Shown piece by piece: positions 8,496 to 16,423 of a stretch of 37,115 nucleotides of DNA. The notes under the pieces were generated by a model. That model was not told the DNA's origin. It made no database searches and saw nothing but the letters and a program-made list of their open reading frames with translations. Each line of letters opens with the position of its first letter. Position 1 is the stretch's first letter. The translations under genes were made by a program, and so were the position numbers. The stretch is taken from assembly GCA_002329075.1 (NCBI GenBank), contig DCXR01000053.1:27993-65107 (forward strand), read 5' to 3'. Source of the DNA: Candidatus Neomicrothrix sp. UBA2131 (GTDB taxonomy: Bacteria > Actinomycetota > Acidimicrobiia > Acidimicrobiales > MedAcidi-G1).

Positions 8496-8540
8496 CCCTC
8501 CCGGGTCCCGCACGAAATCGGGCCGGTGGCCGCCGACCGC

Positions 8541-8552
8541 TACCGTGGAGGG
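8541..8552 (+). promoter_or_regulatory. Predicted leaderless promoter of the rel upstream ORF
   Basis: TACCGT at 8541-8546 fits TAnnnT and ends six bases before the ATG at 8553, the same geometry as the other leaderless starts here. The rel start itself lies 46 bases further on. Confidence 0.5.
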
Positions 8553-8597
8553 ATGAGGAACCTGTCCGACCAGGACGCCCGAACCGGACGGCACTGA
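8553..8597 (+). CDS. Possible 14-residue leader peptide upstream of rel
   Basis: A short ORF encoding MRNLSDQDARTGRH. Its ATG coincides with the transcript start predicted from the -10 box at 8541-8546, so it could be translated as a leaderless ORF. It ends in TGA at 8595-8597, one base before the rel ATG at 8599 and in a different frame. rel has no strong Shine-Dalgarno of its own, so coupling by re-initiation is possible. The peptide has no run of one amino acid as classic attenuators do. It could be a chance ORF. Confidence 0.4.
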   Translation: MRNLSDQDARTGRH

Positions 8598-8598
8598 C

Positions 8599-10821
8599 AT
8601 GGCCACCGCCGGTCGGGTGCTGCCGTGGCGCCGCAAGCCGCAGCAGGCCGTCGAGGAGACGTCGCTGCTGCTGACTGCATTCCTCGAACACCACCCCGAC
8701 GCCGACGCCGAGCTCATCGAGCGCGCCTACCAGGTGGCGCTGCGTGCCCACGAGGGCCAGATCCGCAAGTCCGGTGAGCCCTACGTCAACCATCCGCTCT
8801 CGGTGGCCACGATCGTCGCCCGCCAGGGGCTCGACGACATCACGGTGGCCGCTGCGCTCCTCCACGATGCAGTCGAGGACACCCTCATCGACCTCGACGA
8901 CCTCGAGCGGGACTTCGGTACCGACGTGGCCCGGATCGTCGACGGGGTCACCAAGCTCGACCGCCTCACCTTCGAGAGCAGGGAGGAACAGCAGGCTGCC
9001 AGCATGCGCAAGATGCTCGTTGCGCTGGCCAAGGACCTGCGCGTCCTGATCATCAAGCTGGCCGACCGCCTGCACAACATGAGGACCGTGGCCGCTCTCC
9101 CCGAGTCCAAGCAGCAGCGCGTGGCACGCGAAACGCTCGACATCTATGCCCCCCTGGCCCACCGGCTCGGCATGCAGGAGGTCAAGGTGCAGCTCGAGGA
9201 CCTCGCCCTCGCAACACTGCACCCGAAGCGCTACAGCCAGATCGACCAGATGGTCCAGGATCGGGCGCCCGAACGCGACCTCTATCTCGACCAGGTCGTC
9301 GGCGAGGTCAATCAGAGGCTGCAGGGGTTCGGCATCGAGGCCGACGTCGACGGTCGCCCCAAGCACCTCTGGAGCATCTACGAGAAGATGATCATCAAGG
9401 GTCGCCCCTTCGACGAGATCCACGACCTGGTCGGCATCAGGGTGGTGGTCGAGACGGTGCGCGACTGCTACGCCGCCCTCGGTGTGATCCACGCCGTCTG
9501 GGTGCCGGTGCAGGGGCGCTTCAAGGACTACGTGGCTATGCCCAAGTTCAACCTCTACCAGTCGCTGCACACCACGGTCATCGGACCCCAGGGCAAGCAG
9601 GTCGAGTTCCAGATCCGCACCGTCGAGATGCACCGACGGGCCGAGACGGGTGTGGCCGCCCACTGGGACTACAAGGGCACTCTCCCGTCCGAGGAGATGG
9701 CGTGGCTGGGACGCATCGTCGAATGGCAGGACGACACACCCGACCACGGGACGTTCATGGACAACCTCAAGACCGACCTCGAACAGGACGAGGTCTACGT
9801 CTTCACGCCACAGGGCCGGGTCGTCTCCCTGCCCATCGGTGCCACACCCGTCGACTTCGCCTACGCCATCCACACCGAGGTCGGGGACGCCTGTATCGGT
9901 GCACGCGTCGAGGGACGCCTGGTACCGCTCGACACCCGCCTCGAGTCCGGCGAGACCGTCGAGGTCATCACCTCGAAGCAGCCCGGAGCCGGTCCCAGCA
10001 GGGACTGGCTGAAGTTCGTCGCCAGCCACCGAGCGGCCAACAAGATCCGCCACTGGCACACGAAGGAGCGTCGCACCGAGGCCATCGACACCGGCCACGA
10101 CGACCTCGTCCAGGAACTCCGGCGCGTCGGCCTCCCGATCAAGGAGATCCTCGACGGTGACGTGCTGGCCGAAATCGGTGAGTCGATGAACTACACGGAC
10201 CTCGACTCCCTGTTCGCAGCCATCGGAGAGCACCACGTGTCGGCCCGGGCCGTGATCGGCCGGGTCGAGCGACAGCTGCGCGAACACACCCCGGAAGTCG
10301 CCGAACACCTGTCGATCGCCGCCCTCGCCCAGCGTCCGCTGCGACGCGACCGTGGCTCGGTCGGCGTCCACGTCGAGGGCCTCGACGATGTCATGGTCCG
10401 TCTATCCCGCTGCTGCACGCCGGTACCGCCCGACGAGATCATGGGCTTCGTCACACGGGGACGCGGCGTGTCGGTCCACCGCACCGACTGCGCCAACGCC
10501 GTGTCGCTGTCGGGGGGCCAACCCGACCGCCTCATCGACGTCGACTGGGACGAACAGACCACCGCCCACTTCGTAGCCTCGTTCGAGGTCAAGGCCCTGG
10601 ACAGGCCGTTGCTGCTGCACGATGTCGTGTCCGTGCTCGCCGACCACCGGGTCAACGTGCTCAGCAACTCGACCATGACGAGCGGAACCGACCGGGTGGC
10701 CCGGATGCGCTTCGAGTTCGAGATGGGCGACGTCGGGTACCTCGAGCGCGTACTGCACCAGATCCGCGACATCGACTCGGTCTACGACGTGTACCGGGTG
10801 GTGCCCGGCAGCGACTCCTGA
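8599..10821 (+). CDS. rel: Bifunctional (p)ppGpp synthetase/hydrolase Rel
   Basis: The long RelA/SpoT-homologue enzyme of the stringent response, making and degrading (p)ppGpp. The 740 residues show an intact HD hydrolase domain (AHEG around His51, LLHDAVEDT with His89-Asp90), the synthetase domain (IYEKMIIKGRPFDEIHDLVGIRV, KFNLYQSLHTTV, EFQIRT), a TGS domain from about 396 (DEVYVFTPQGRVVSLP), a Cys-containing segment (SRCCTPVPPD near 602, TDCANA) and a C-terminal ACT domain from about 665. Both catalytic halves look functional, as in the single Rel of most actinobacteria. The ATG at 8599 lies one base after the upstream ORF. Confidence 0.95.
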   Translation: MATAGRVLPWRRKPQQAVEETSLLLTAFLEHHPDADAELIERAYQVALRAHEGQIRKSGEPYVNHPLSVATIVARQGLDDITVAAALLHDAVEDTLIDLDDLERDFGTDVARIVDGVTKLDRLTFESREEQQAASMRKMLVALAKDLRVLIIKLADRLHNMRTVAALPESKQQRVARETLDIYAPLAHRLGMQEVKVQLEDLALATLHPKRYSQIDQMVQDRAPERDLYLDQVVGEVNQRLQGFGIEADVDGRPKHLWSIYEKMIIKGRPFDEIHDLVGIRVVVETVRDCYAALGVIHAVWVPVQGRFKDYVAMPKFNLYQSLHTTVIGPQGKQVEFQIRTVEMHRRAETGVAAHWDYKGTLPSEEMAWLGRIVEWQDDTPDHGTFMDNLKTDLEQDEVYVFTPQGRVVSLPIGATPVDFAYAIHTEVGDACIGARVEGRLVPLDTRLESGETVEVITSKQPGAGPSRDWLKFVASHRAANKIRHWHTKERRTEAIDTGHDDLVQELRRVGLPIKEILDGDVLAEIGESMNYTDLDSLFAAIGEHHVSARAVIGRVERQLREHTPEVAEHLSIAALAQRPLRRDRGSVGVHVEGLDDVMVRLSRCCTPVPPDEIMGFVTRGRGVSVHRTDCANAVSLSGGQPDRLIDVDWDEQTTAHFVASFEVKALDRPLLLHDVVSVLADHRVNVLSNSTMTSGTDRVARMRFEFEMGDVGYLERVLHQIRDIDSVYDVYRVVPGSDS

Positions 10822-10853
10822 CCGGATCCCGGACCGAGGCCGGGGGCCACCGG

Positions 10854-10867
10854 TAACCTCTGGCCTC
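10854..10867 (+). promoter_or_regulatory. Predicted leaderless promoter of hisS-aspS
   Basis: TAACCT at 10854-10859 fits TAnnnT and is followed by 8 bases and then the hisS GTG. There is no Shine-Dalgarno, and no room for a T-box leader. Confidence 0.55.
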
Positions 10868-12127
10868 GTGGCCGACTCCATCTATCGGGCCCCGAAGGGC
10901 ACACGCGACATCCTCTGGCCGGACTCCGCCCGTTGGCGGAGGCTGGTCGAGGTGTTCGCCGACGTGGTCGGCGCTGCCGGCTATACGCACGTGGTGCCAC
11001 CCATGTTCGAACACGTCGACGTGTTCCGCCGCCTGGGCGATGCCACAGACGTCGTCGCGAAGGAGATGTACGAATTCCTCGACAAGGGCGGCCGCAGCGT
11101 CGCCCTGCGGCCCGAGCAGACGGCCTCGGTCGTGCGGGCATTCGCCGAACACCGACCGGTCGTGCCATGGAAGGTCTGGTACGCCGGACCCAACTTCCGC
11201 TACGAGAGGGCACAGAAGGGTCGCTTCCGGCAGTTCGACCAGGTCGGCGTCGAGGCCCTCGGTCCCGACGACCCCCACCTCGACGCCGAGGTCATCGCCC
11301 TGGCCTGGCGCTTCTACGAGCGGCTCGGCCTGCGACAGGTGACCCTGCTGCTCAACTCGCTCGGCAACCCGGACGACCGGGCCCGCTACGTCGAAGCCCT
11401 CACCGCCCACTTCTCGGCCGACGCCGACGCCCTCTCAGCGGAGTCCCGCAAGACGCTCACCACGAACCCGCTGCGGGTGCTCGACTCCCCACGCACCGAG
11501 GACGCCGAACTCATCGATGCAGCACCGCAGATGCCCGACTTCCTGTCGGACGATGCGGCCACACACTTTGCAGGTGTCCGGGCTGCACTCGACGCACTCG
11601 GCATCCCCTACACGGTTTCACCACGCCTGGTACGGGGCCTCGACTACTACCTGCGCACCACCTTCGAGTTCACAGCCGAGGCACTCGACGCCGCCCAGGA
11701 CGCCATCGGCGGGGGCGGGCGCTACGACCGCCTGGCCGAGGCGATGGGGGCGCCGCCGACGCCGGGCGTCGGCTTCGCCCTCGGAGTCGACCGCACGCTG
11801 CTGGCCTGTGACGCCGAAGCCGTGTTCGACGCTCCCGCGTCGGCCGTCGACGTATTCGTCGTCGACACCTGTGGCGGTGACGAGGCGGTCCTCGTAACCG
11901 ACGAGGTGCGGCGGGCGGGGCTACGCGCCGACCGGGCCTGGGACGACCGCTCGATGAAGGCCCAGATGAAGGCCGCCGACCGCAGCGGAGCCACCGTCGC
12001 CGTGATCATCGGCGAGGACGAGCGCTCCGGCGGCAATGCCACCGTCCGGGACCTGCGCGGCGACGCCGGCCAGGAGACCGTGGCACGAACCGACCTGATC
12101 GAGAACCTGCGAACGAGGCTTCAGTGA
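10868..12127 (+). CDS. hisS: Histidine--tRNA ligase
   Basis: Class II histidyl-tRNA synthetase of 419 residues, charging tRNA-His. Motif 1 and its surroundings (YRAPKGTRDILWPDSARWRRL), motif 2 (NFRYERAQKGRFRQFDQVGVEALG), the HisRS-specific LVRGLDYYLRTTFEF, and motif 3 (TPGVGFALGVDRTLL) are all present, followed by the anticodon-binding domain. The GTG at 10868 fits the family N-terminus and lies behind a -10-like box. The stop overlaps the aspS start by GTGA. Confidence 0.96.
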   Translation: MADSIYRAPKGTRDILWPDSARWRRLVEVFADVVGAAGYTHVVPPMFEHVDVFRRLGDATDVVAKEMYEFLDKGGRSVALRPEQTASVVRAFAEHRPVVPWKVWYAGPNFRYERAQKGRFRQFDQVGVEALGPDDPHLDAEVIALAWRFYERLGLRQVTLLLNSLGNPDDRARYVEALTAHFSADADALSAESRKTLTTNPLRVLDSPRTEDAELIDAAPQMPDFLSDDAATHFAGVRAALDALGIPYTVSPRLVRGLDYYLRTTFEFTAEALDAAQDAIGGGGRYDRLAEAMGAPPTPGVGFALGVDRTLLACDAEAVFDAPASAVDVFVVDTCGGDEAVLVTDEVRRAGLRADRAWDDRSMKAQMKAADRSGATVAVIIGEDERSGGNATVRDLRGDAGQETVARTDLIENLRTRLQ

Positions 12128-13878
12128 CCGACCGACCGGCCCCCGACTACACCACCTCCATGCGCTCCACCCGGTGCGGTGACCTGCGAGCAGACGACAT
12201 CGGCTCCGAGGCCACCCTGTGCGGCTGGGTCGACAGCGTCCGCGAGCACGGTGAGCACCTCGCCTTCGTCGACCTCCGCGACCGCAGCGGCGTCGTCCAG
12301 GTCGTCGTGGACGGAGCCCACGACCTGCGATCCGAGTTCGTCCTCCAGGTGACCGGCACCGTGCGCGCACGGCCCGACGAAACCGCCAACGAGGCGCTGG
12401 CCACCGGCATGGTCGAGGTCGAAGCAGCCGAGGTGACGATCCTCGCCCGGTCCGAGCCACCACCGTTCCCGATCGACGACCGCACCGACGTCGACGAGGT
12501 GCTGCGCCTACGCCACCGGTACGTGGACCTCCGCCGCTCCCGCCTCCAGCGCAACCTCGAGGTCCGGGCCACGGTCAACTCGTCCATACGGGGCGCCATG
12601 GAGGAGCAGGGCTTCATCGAGGTCGAGACGCCGATGCTCGTCGCCAGCACGCCGGAGGGCGCACGCGACTTCGTCGTGCCGTCCCGCAAGGAGCCGGGAG
12701 CGTTCTACGCCCTGCCACAGAGCCCGCAGATCTTCAAGCAGCTCTGCATGGTGGGCGGCGTCGACCGCTACTACCAGATCGCCCGCTGCCTCCGCGACGA
12801 GGACCTGCGTGCCGATCGCCAGTTCGAGTTCATGCAACTCGATGCCGAGGCCAGCTTCGTCGACCAGGACGACGTCCTGGGATTCATCACACATGCGGTG
12901 AGCGCGGCTGTGGAGGCGGTGACCGGTGAGCGCCCCGGAGAGTTCCCACGCATGACCTGGCTCGAAGCCCAGGAACGCTTCGGCTCCGACAAGCCCGACA
13001 CCCGCTTCGGGCTCGAGTTGGTCGAGTTGACCGAGGTGTTCGCCGACACGGAGTTCCGGGCATTCCGGGCGCCCTGCATCAAGGGCATCCGGGTGCCGGG
13101 CGGCGCCGATGTTTCCCGCAGCCGGCTCGACGACCTGACCGACCAGTGCAGGCAGTGGGGCGCCAAGGGCCTGGTCTGGATGCGCGTCGAGGCCGATGGC
13201 CTCAACTCGCCGGTCGCCAAGTTCCTTTCCGAAGACGAGATGGCTGCCCTGCGGACCGCAATGGCCGCCGAGGACGGCGACCTGTTGTTCCTCGTGGCCG
13301 ACGAGCGCCCCAGGACCCGCCAGGTGCTCGGCCTGCTGCGCCTCGAACTGGGCCGGCCCCCGGTCACCGAGGGTGGGTTGAACTTCCTGTGGGTCGTCGA
13401 CTTTCCCCTGTACGAGGGCCGGGACGAGGCCGGCAACCCGATCCCCGCCCACCATCCGTTCACGATGCCGCACGAGGACGATCTCGACCTCCTCGAATCG
13501 GGCGAACTGCTCGAGGTGCGGTCCCAGGCCTACGACCTGGTGGTCAACGGCTGGGAACTGGGTTCGGGCAGCGTCCGGATCCACCGCCGCGAGGTCCAGG
13601 AGAAGATCTTCGCCACGCTCGGCATCGGCATCGAGGAGGCCCAGGAGAAGTTCGGCTTTCTGCTCGACGCCTTCCGCTACGGAGCGCCACCCCACGCCGG
13701 CTTCGCCTTCGGCATGGATCGCCTCGTCGCCATCCTCGCAGGCGAGGACAACATCCGTGAGGTGATCGCCTTCCCGAAGACACAGTCGGGTGCCGATCCG
13801 CTCACGGGAGCGCCGACGACTATCGACGACCGCCACCTCGAGGAACTCGGCCTGCGGGTGCTGCCCCCGAAGCAGTGA
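12124..13878 (+). CDS. aspS: Aspartate--tRNA ligase
   Basis: Bacterial-type aspartyl-tRNA synthetase, 584 residues from the overlapping GTG at 12124. An ATG at 12160 (residue 13) would give an N-terminus closer to the usual MRTHxCGEL and is a real alternative. The order is OB-fold anticodon domain (TLCGWVDSVREHGEHLAFVDLRDRSG), catalytic core (QSPQIFKQLCMVGG, then RCLRDEDLRADRQFEFMQLDAE), the bacterial insertion domain, and motif 3 (GFAFGMDRLVAILAGEDNIREVIAFPK). In motif 2 the usual RQPEFTQ reads RQFEFMQ. Whether it also charges tRNA-Asn cannot be decided; gatCAB is not in the window. The stop overlaps the next gene. Confidence 0.95.
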   Translation: MTDRPAPDYTTSMRSTRCGDLRADDIGSEATLCGWVDSVREHGEHLAFVDLRDRSGVVQVVVDGAHDLRSEFVLQVTGTVRARPDETANEALATGMVEVEAAEVTILARSEPPPFPIDDRTDVDEVLRLRHRYVDLRRSRLQRNLEVRATVNSSIRGAMEEQGFIEVETPMLVASTPEGARDFVVPSRKEPGAFYALPQSPQIFKQLCMVGGVDRYYQIARCLRDEDLRADRQFEFMQLDAEASFVDQDDVLGFITHAVSAAVEAVTGERPGEFPRMTWLEAQERFGSDKPDTRFGLELVELTEVFADTEFRAFRAPCIKGIRVPGGADVSRSRLDDLTDQCRQWGAKGLVWMRVEADGLNSPVAKFLSEDEMAALRTAMAAEDGDLLFLVADERPRTRQVLGLLRLELGRPPVTEGGLNFLWVVDFPLYEGRDEAGNPIPAHHPFTMPHEDDLDLLESGELLEVRSQAYDLVVNGWELGSGSVRIHRREVQEKIFATLGIGIEEAQEKFGFLLDAFRYGAPPHAGFAFGMDRLVAILAGEDNIREVIAFPKTQSGADPLTGAPTTIDDRHLEELGLRVLPPKQ

Positions 13879-14732
13879 CGGCCCCAGACGACCTGGGACC
13901 CTGCCTGGCGACCCTGATACCGAATCCCTTCGCAGCCGACGCTGCAACGATTCTCTCCGGACTCGACGCCGCCGTCGAGAACGGTTGCGGTGGCGTGTCG
14001 GCCTGGAGCCTGCACGTCACGAACCTCGATCCCGACCCGGGGGTGTTCGCCCGGGAGGTGGCCGAACGGGGACTCGAGGTCCGGGTGGTCGAGGCGGCCA
14101 CCGGCTGGGCGGCAGCGGACGGCATCGACCGGGACGGCGACCTCACCCTCGACCTGGCCGAAGCGCTGGGCGCCCACCAGGTCGTGGCCGTGATGCTCGA
14201 ACCTGCTCTTGCCGACAGCGACCGGGCAGTCGTCGGCTTCGCCGACCTGTGTGACCGGGCCTCCGAGCGGGACATCAGCGTGGCGCTCGAGTTCCTGCCG
14301 TGGACCGGCATTCCCGACCTGCAGACCGCGTGGCGGCTGGTGGCGGCGGCCGGGAGGCCCAACGGTGGGATCCTGCTCGACACCTGGCATTGGCAGCGCC
14401 AGCCCGGTGGCCCGTGCCCCGAGTTCCTTGCGGGCCTCCCCGGCTCCGCCATTCAGGTGGTGCAACTCTGCGACGCCGCCGAATCTCCGGGCGACGACCC
14501 GATGACCGAGGCGATGGCGTCGCGTCCCCTGCCGGGGGAGGGCGTCGTCGACTTCGCCGCCCTGGCGTCCGTCATGGAGGGAATCGGTGCGACGCCGCTG
14601 CTCTGTCCCGAGGTGTTCAACCGGGACCTCGTGGCGGCGGGACCTTCAACGTTCGCCCGCTCCGTCGTCGACGCCTGTTGCTCGGCGTGGCCGTCCGGAC
14701 GGCGCCCCTCCCATCCCGGCGGCGGCCGCTAG
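13875..14732 (+). CDS. Sugar phosphate isomerase/epimerase-like TIM-barrel protein
   Basis: A 285-residue protein of the xylose isomerase-like TIM-barrel superfamily (AP endonuclease 2 fold). Probable metal ligands follow the family pattern: Glu in VALEFLPW, Asp and His in LLDTWHW, Gln or Asp in VVQLCDA, and Glu in LLCPEVF. The segment GEGVVDFAAL is typical of epimerase and isomerase members. The substrate is unknown. It starts with a GTG overlapping the aspS stop, so it is co-transcribed with the two synthetase genes, which says nothing clear about function. Its TAG stop at 14730-14732 forms the first half of the rarA -10 box. Confidence 0.82.
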   Translation: MTAPDDLGPCLATLIPNPFAADAATILSGLDAAVENGCGGVSAWSLHVTNLDPDPGVFAREVAERGLEVRVVEAATGWAAADGIDRDGDLTLDLAEALGAHQVVAVMLEPALADSDRAVVGFADLCDRASERDISVALEFLPWTGIPDLQTAWRLVAAAGRPNGGILLDTWHWQRQPGGPCPEFLAGLPGSAIQVVQLCDAAESPGDDPMTEAMASRPLPGEGVVDFAALASVMEGIGATPLLCPEVFNRDLVAAGPSTFARSVVDACCSAWPSGRRPSHPGGGR

Positions 14733-14742
14733 GTTCGGCGTC
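14730..14742 (+). promoter_or_regulatory. Predicted leaderless promoter of rarA
   Basis: TAGGTT at 14730-14735 fits TAnnnT, includes the stop codon of the preceding gene, and ends 7 bases before the rarA GTG. No Shine-Dalgarno is visible. Confidence 0.55.
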
Positions 14743-16047
14743 GTGATCGACGACCTGTTCGCCTCGGCGGTCGGGCAGCGCCTGGCCCGACGGGCACCGC
14801 TCGCCGACCGCCTGCGTCCCACCTGCCTGGACGACATCGTCGGCCAGGCCCACCTCGTGGGCGAGGGAAAGCCCCTGCGCTGCCTCATCGAGGCCGACCG
14901 GCTCTCGTCGGTGGTGCTCTGGGGACCGCCGGGCACCGGCAAGACCTCGCTGGCCCGGCTTATCGCCCGCGTCACCGCCAAGGAGTTCGTGGAACTCTCA
15001 GCAGTGAACGCCAGCGTCAAGGACGTGCGCGAGGTGACAGCAGCCGCTACAGCCCGACTCGGCGAACGCGATGTCGGCACGATCCTGTTCCTCGACGAGG
15101 TCCACCGCTTCAACAAGGCCCAGCAGGATGCCCTGCTGCCATCCGTGGAGTCCGGACTGCTCGTGCTGGTCGGCGCCACGACGGAGAATCCCTACTTCGA
15201 GGTCAACCCACCCCTGCTGTCACGCTCCACGCTGTTCCGCCTCGAACCCCTCGACGTCGAGGCCACCCACCGACTGCTGTGCCGGGGCCTCGAGGTCGAG
15301 GAGGCGAACGCAACCGACGAGGCGCTCGACCTGCTGGTCGACCGGGCGGCCGGCGACGGACGCCTCGCCCTGACCAGCCTCGAGGTCGCCGTCGCAATCG
15401 CCAACGGCCATGAGGATCCCACCGTCACCTTCGAAGACGCCGAGGCCGCACTCGGCACCAAGGCGGTCCGCTACGGCCGGGACGAACACTACGACGTCAT
15501 CAGCGCCTTCATAAAGAGCATCCGGGGATCCGACCCGGACGCCGGCCTCTACTGGCTGGCCCGCATGCTCGAAGCGGGGGAAGAGGCCCGGTTCATCGCC
15601 CGCCGGCTCGTCATCCTGGCCAGCGAGGACATCGGCATGGCCGACCCGATGGCGCTCGTCGTCGCCGACGCCGCCGCCAGGGCAGTCGAGTTCGTCGGCC
15701 TGCCCGAGGCACGCCTCAACCTGGCACAGGCCGTCGTGCACCTCGCGACCGCCCCCAAGTCGAACCGGGTCTACCGGGCGCTCGCCGCAGCAGCGGTCGA
15801 CGCACGGGCACCCGGAACCGGCCTGGTGCCGCCGCACCTGCGCGACGCCCACTACAAGGGGGCTGCCGGGTTGGGCCACGGAGATGGATACGACTACCCG
15901 CACGACGACCCGAGGGGCTGGGTCGAACAGGCGCACCGCCCCGAGGAGGTGGAGGGAAACGTGTACTACGAGCCGTCACCACACGGCCACGAGGCCGAGG
16001 TGGCCCGCCGCCTCGCCGAACGGTCCGATCCGGAGGAGACCCCATGA
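14743..16047 (+). CDS. rarA: Replication-associated recombination protein A (RarA/MgsA)
   Basis: AAA+ ATPase of the clamp-loader-like RarA/WRNIP1 family, acting at stalled replication forks. The 434 residues carry DRLRPTCLDDIVGQAHLVG, Walker A WGPPGTGKTS, Walker B ILFLDEVHRFNKAQQD, sensor 1 VGATTENPYFEVNPPLLSR, and the C-terminal oligomerisation region with HYDVISAFIKSIRGSDPDAGLYWLARM and ARFIARRLVILASEDIGMADP. The frame is open further upstream (to 14587), but that part overlaps the previous gene, so I use the GTG at 14743. The stop overlaps the next gene (ATGA at 16044-16047). Confidence 0.95.
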   Translation: MIDDLFASAVGQRLARRAPLADRLRPTCLDDIVGQAHLVGEGKPLRCLIEADRLSSVVLWGPPGTGKTSLARLIARVTAKEFVELSAVNASVKDVREVTAAATARLGERDVGTILFLDEVHRFNKAQQDALLPSVESGLLVLVGATTENPYFEVNPPLLSRSTLFRLEPLDVEATHRLLCRGLEVEEANATDEALDLLVDRAAGDGRLALTSLEVAVAIANGHEDPTVTFEDAEAALGTKAVRYGRDEHYDVISAFIKSIRGSDPDAGLYWLARMLEAGEEARFIARRLVILASEDIGMADPMALVVADAAARAVEFVGLPEARLNLAQAVVHLATAPKSNRVYRALAAAAVDARAPGTGLVPPHLRDAHYKGAAGLGHGDGYDYPHDDPRGWVEQAHRPEEVEGNVYYEPSPHGHEAEVARRLAERSDPEETP

Positions 16048-16385
16048 GCATCGGATGGGCCGCCCTCATCGTGGCCGTGGCGTGCCTCGGGCTCCTGCTC
16101 GTGGCCGTGGCGCGACTGGCCCGCATGCTCAGGGACCTGCACGCTGCGGTGGACGCACTGCACCGCGAGGCGGTCCCGCTGATAGCCGACATGCACCGGA
16201 TGGTCGAACGGACGGCCGGCGACCTCGACCGTGTCGAGGACCTCCTCGATACCGCCGAGGGCCTGCGCGAGTCGGCGGGCAGGATCGGAGCCACCATCGA
16301 AAGTGCCGCAACCCTCACCTCGTCGCCGCTCGTGCGCCTGGCCGGGCTCCTCTCCGGCCTCAGGCGGCGCAGGCCGGGTTCCTGA
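16044..16385 (+). CDS. Small membrane-anchored protein, DUF948-like
   Basis: A 113-residue protein with one N-terminal membrane helix (IGWAALIVAVACLGLLLVAVA), then an amphipathic stretch with coiled-coil character (LARMLRDLHAAVDALHREAVPLIADMHRMVERTAGDLDRVEDLLDTAE) and a basic C-terminus. This layout resembles DUF948 proteins, which I recall between rarA and alaS in other actinobacteria. Function is unknown. It overlaps the rarA stop and ends 38 bases before alaS, which has its own promoter-like box. Confidence 0.8.
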   Translation: MSIGWAALIVAVACLGLLLVAVARLARMLRDLHAAVDALHREAVPLIADMHRMVERTAGDLDRVEDLLDTAEGLRESAGRIGATIESAATLTSSPLVRLAGLLSGLRRRRPGS

Positions 16386-16409
16386 CCCGAGCCCGGAAGG
16401 GCCCACCGG

Positions 16410-16423
16410 TAGGCTGACCCGCC
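16410..16423 (+). promoter_or_regulatory. Predicted leaderless promoter of the alaS-ruvX-mltG-aroE unit
   Basis: TAGGCT at 16410-16415 fits TAnnnT and is followed by 8 bases and the alaS ATG. No Shine-Dalgarno is present, and no T-box fits. Confidence 0.6.

Noticed and set aside
8494..8507. Hairpin GACCC/GGGTC right after secF as a terminator
   Set aside because: The stem is only five pairs and no T-run follows. It may be chance in GC-rich DNA.
8260..10371. Minus-strand open frame of about 700 codons antisense to rel; similar long antisense frames at 12508-13947, 19499-21484 and 31914-33455
   Set aside because: High GC content and strong third-position bias give long open frames opposite real genes. 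Their translations show no family motifs, and the + strand genes are unambiguous.
10822..10868. T-box leader before hisS (and similarly before alaS)
   Set aside because: Gaps are 46 and 38 bases, too short for a T-box, and the -10 boxes abut the start codons.
14587..14742. 52-codon upstream extension of rarA
   Set aside because: It overlaps the preceding gene's coding sequence, has no similarity to RarA, and the GTG at 14743 gives the normal N-terminus behind a -10-like box.
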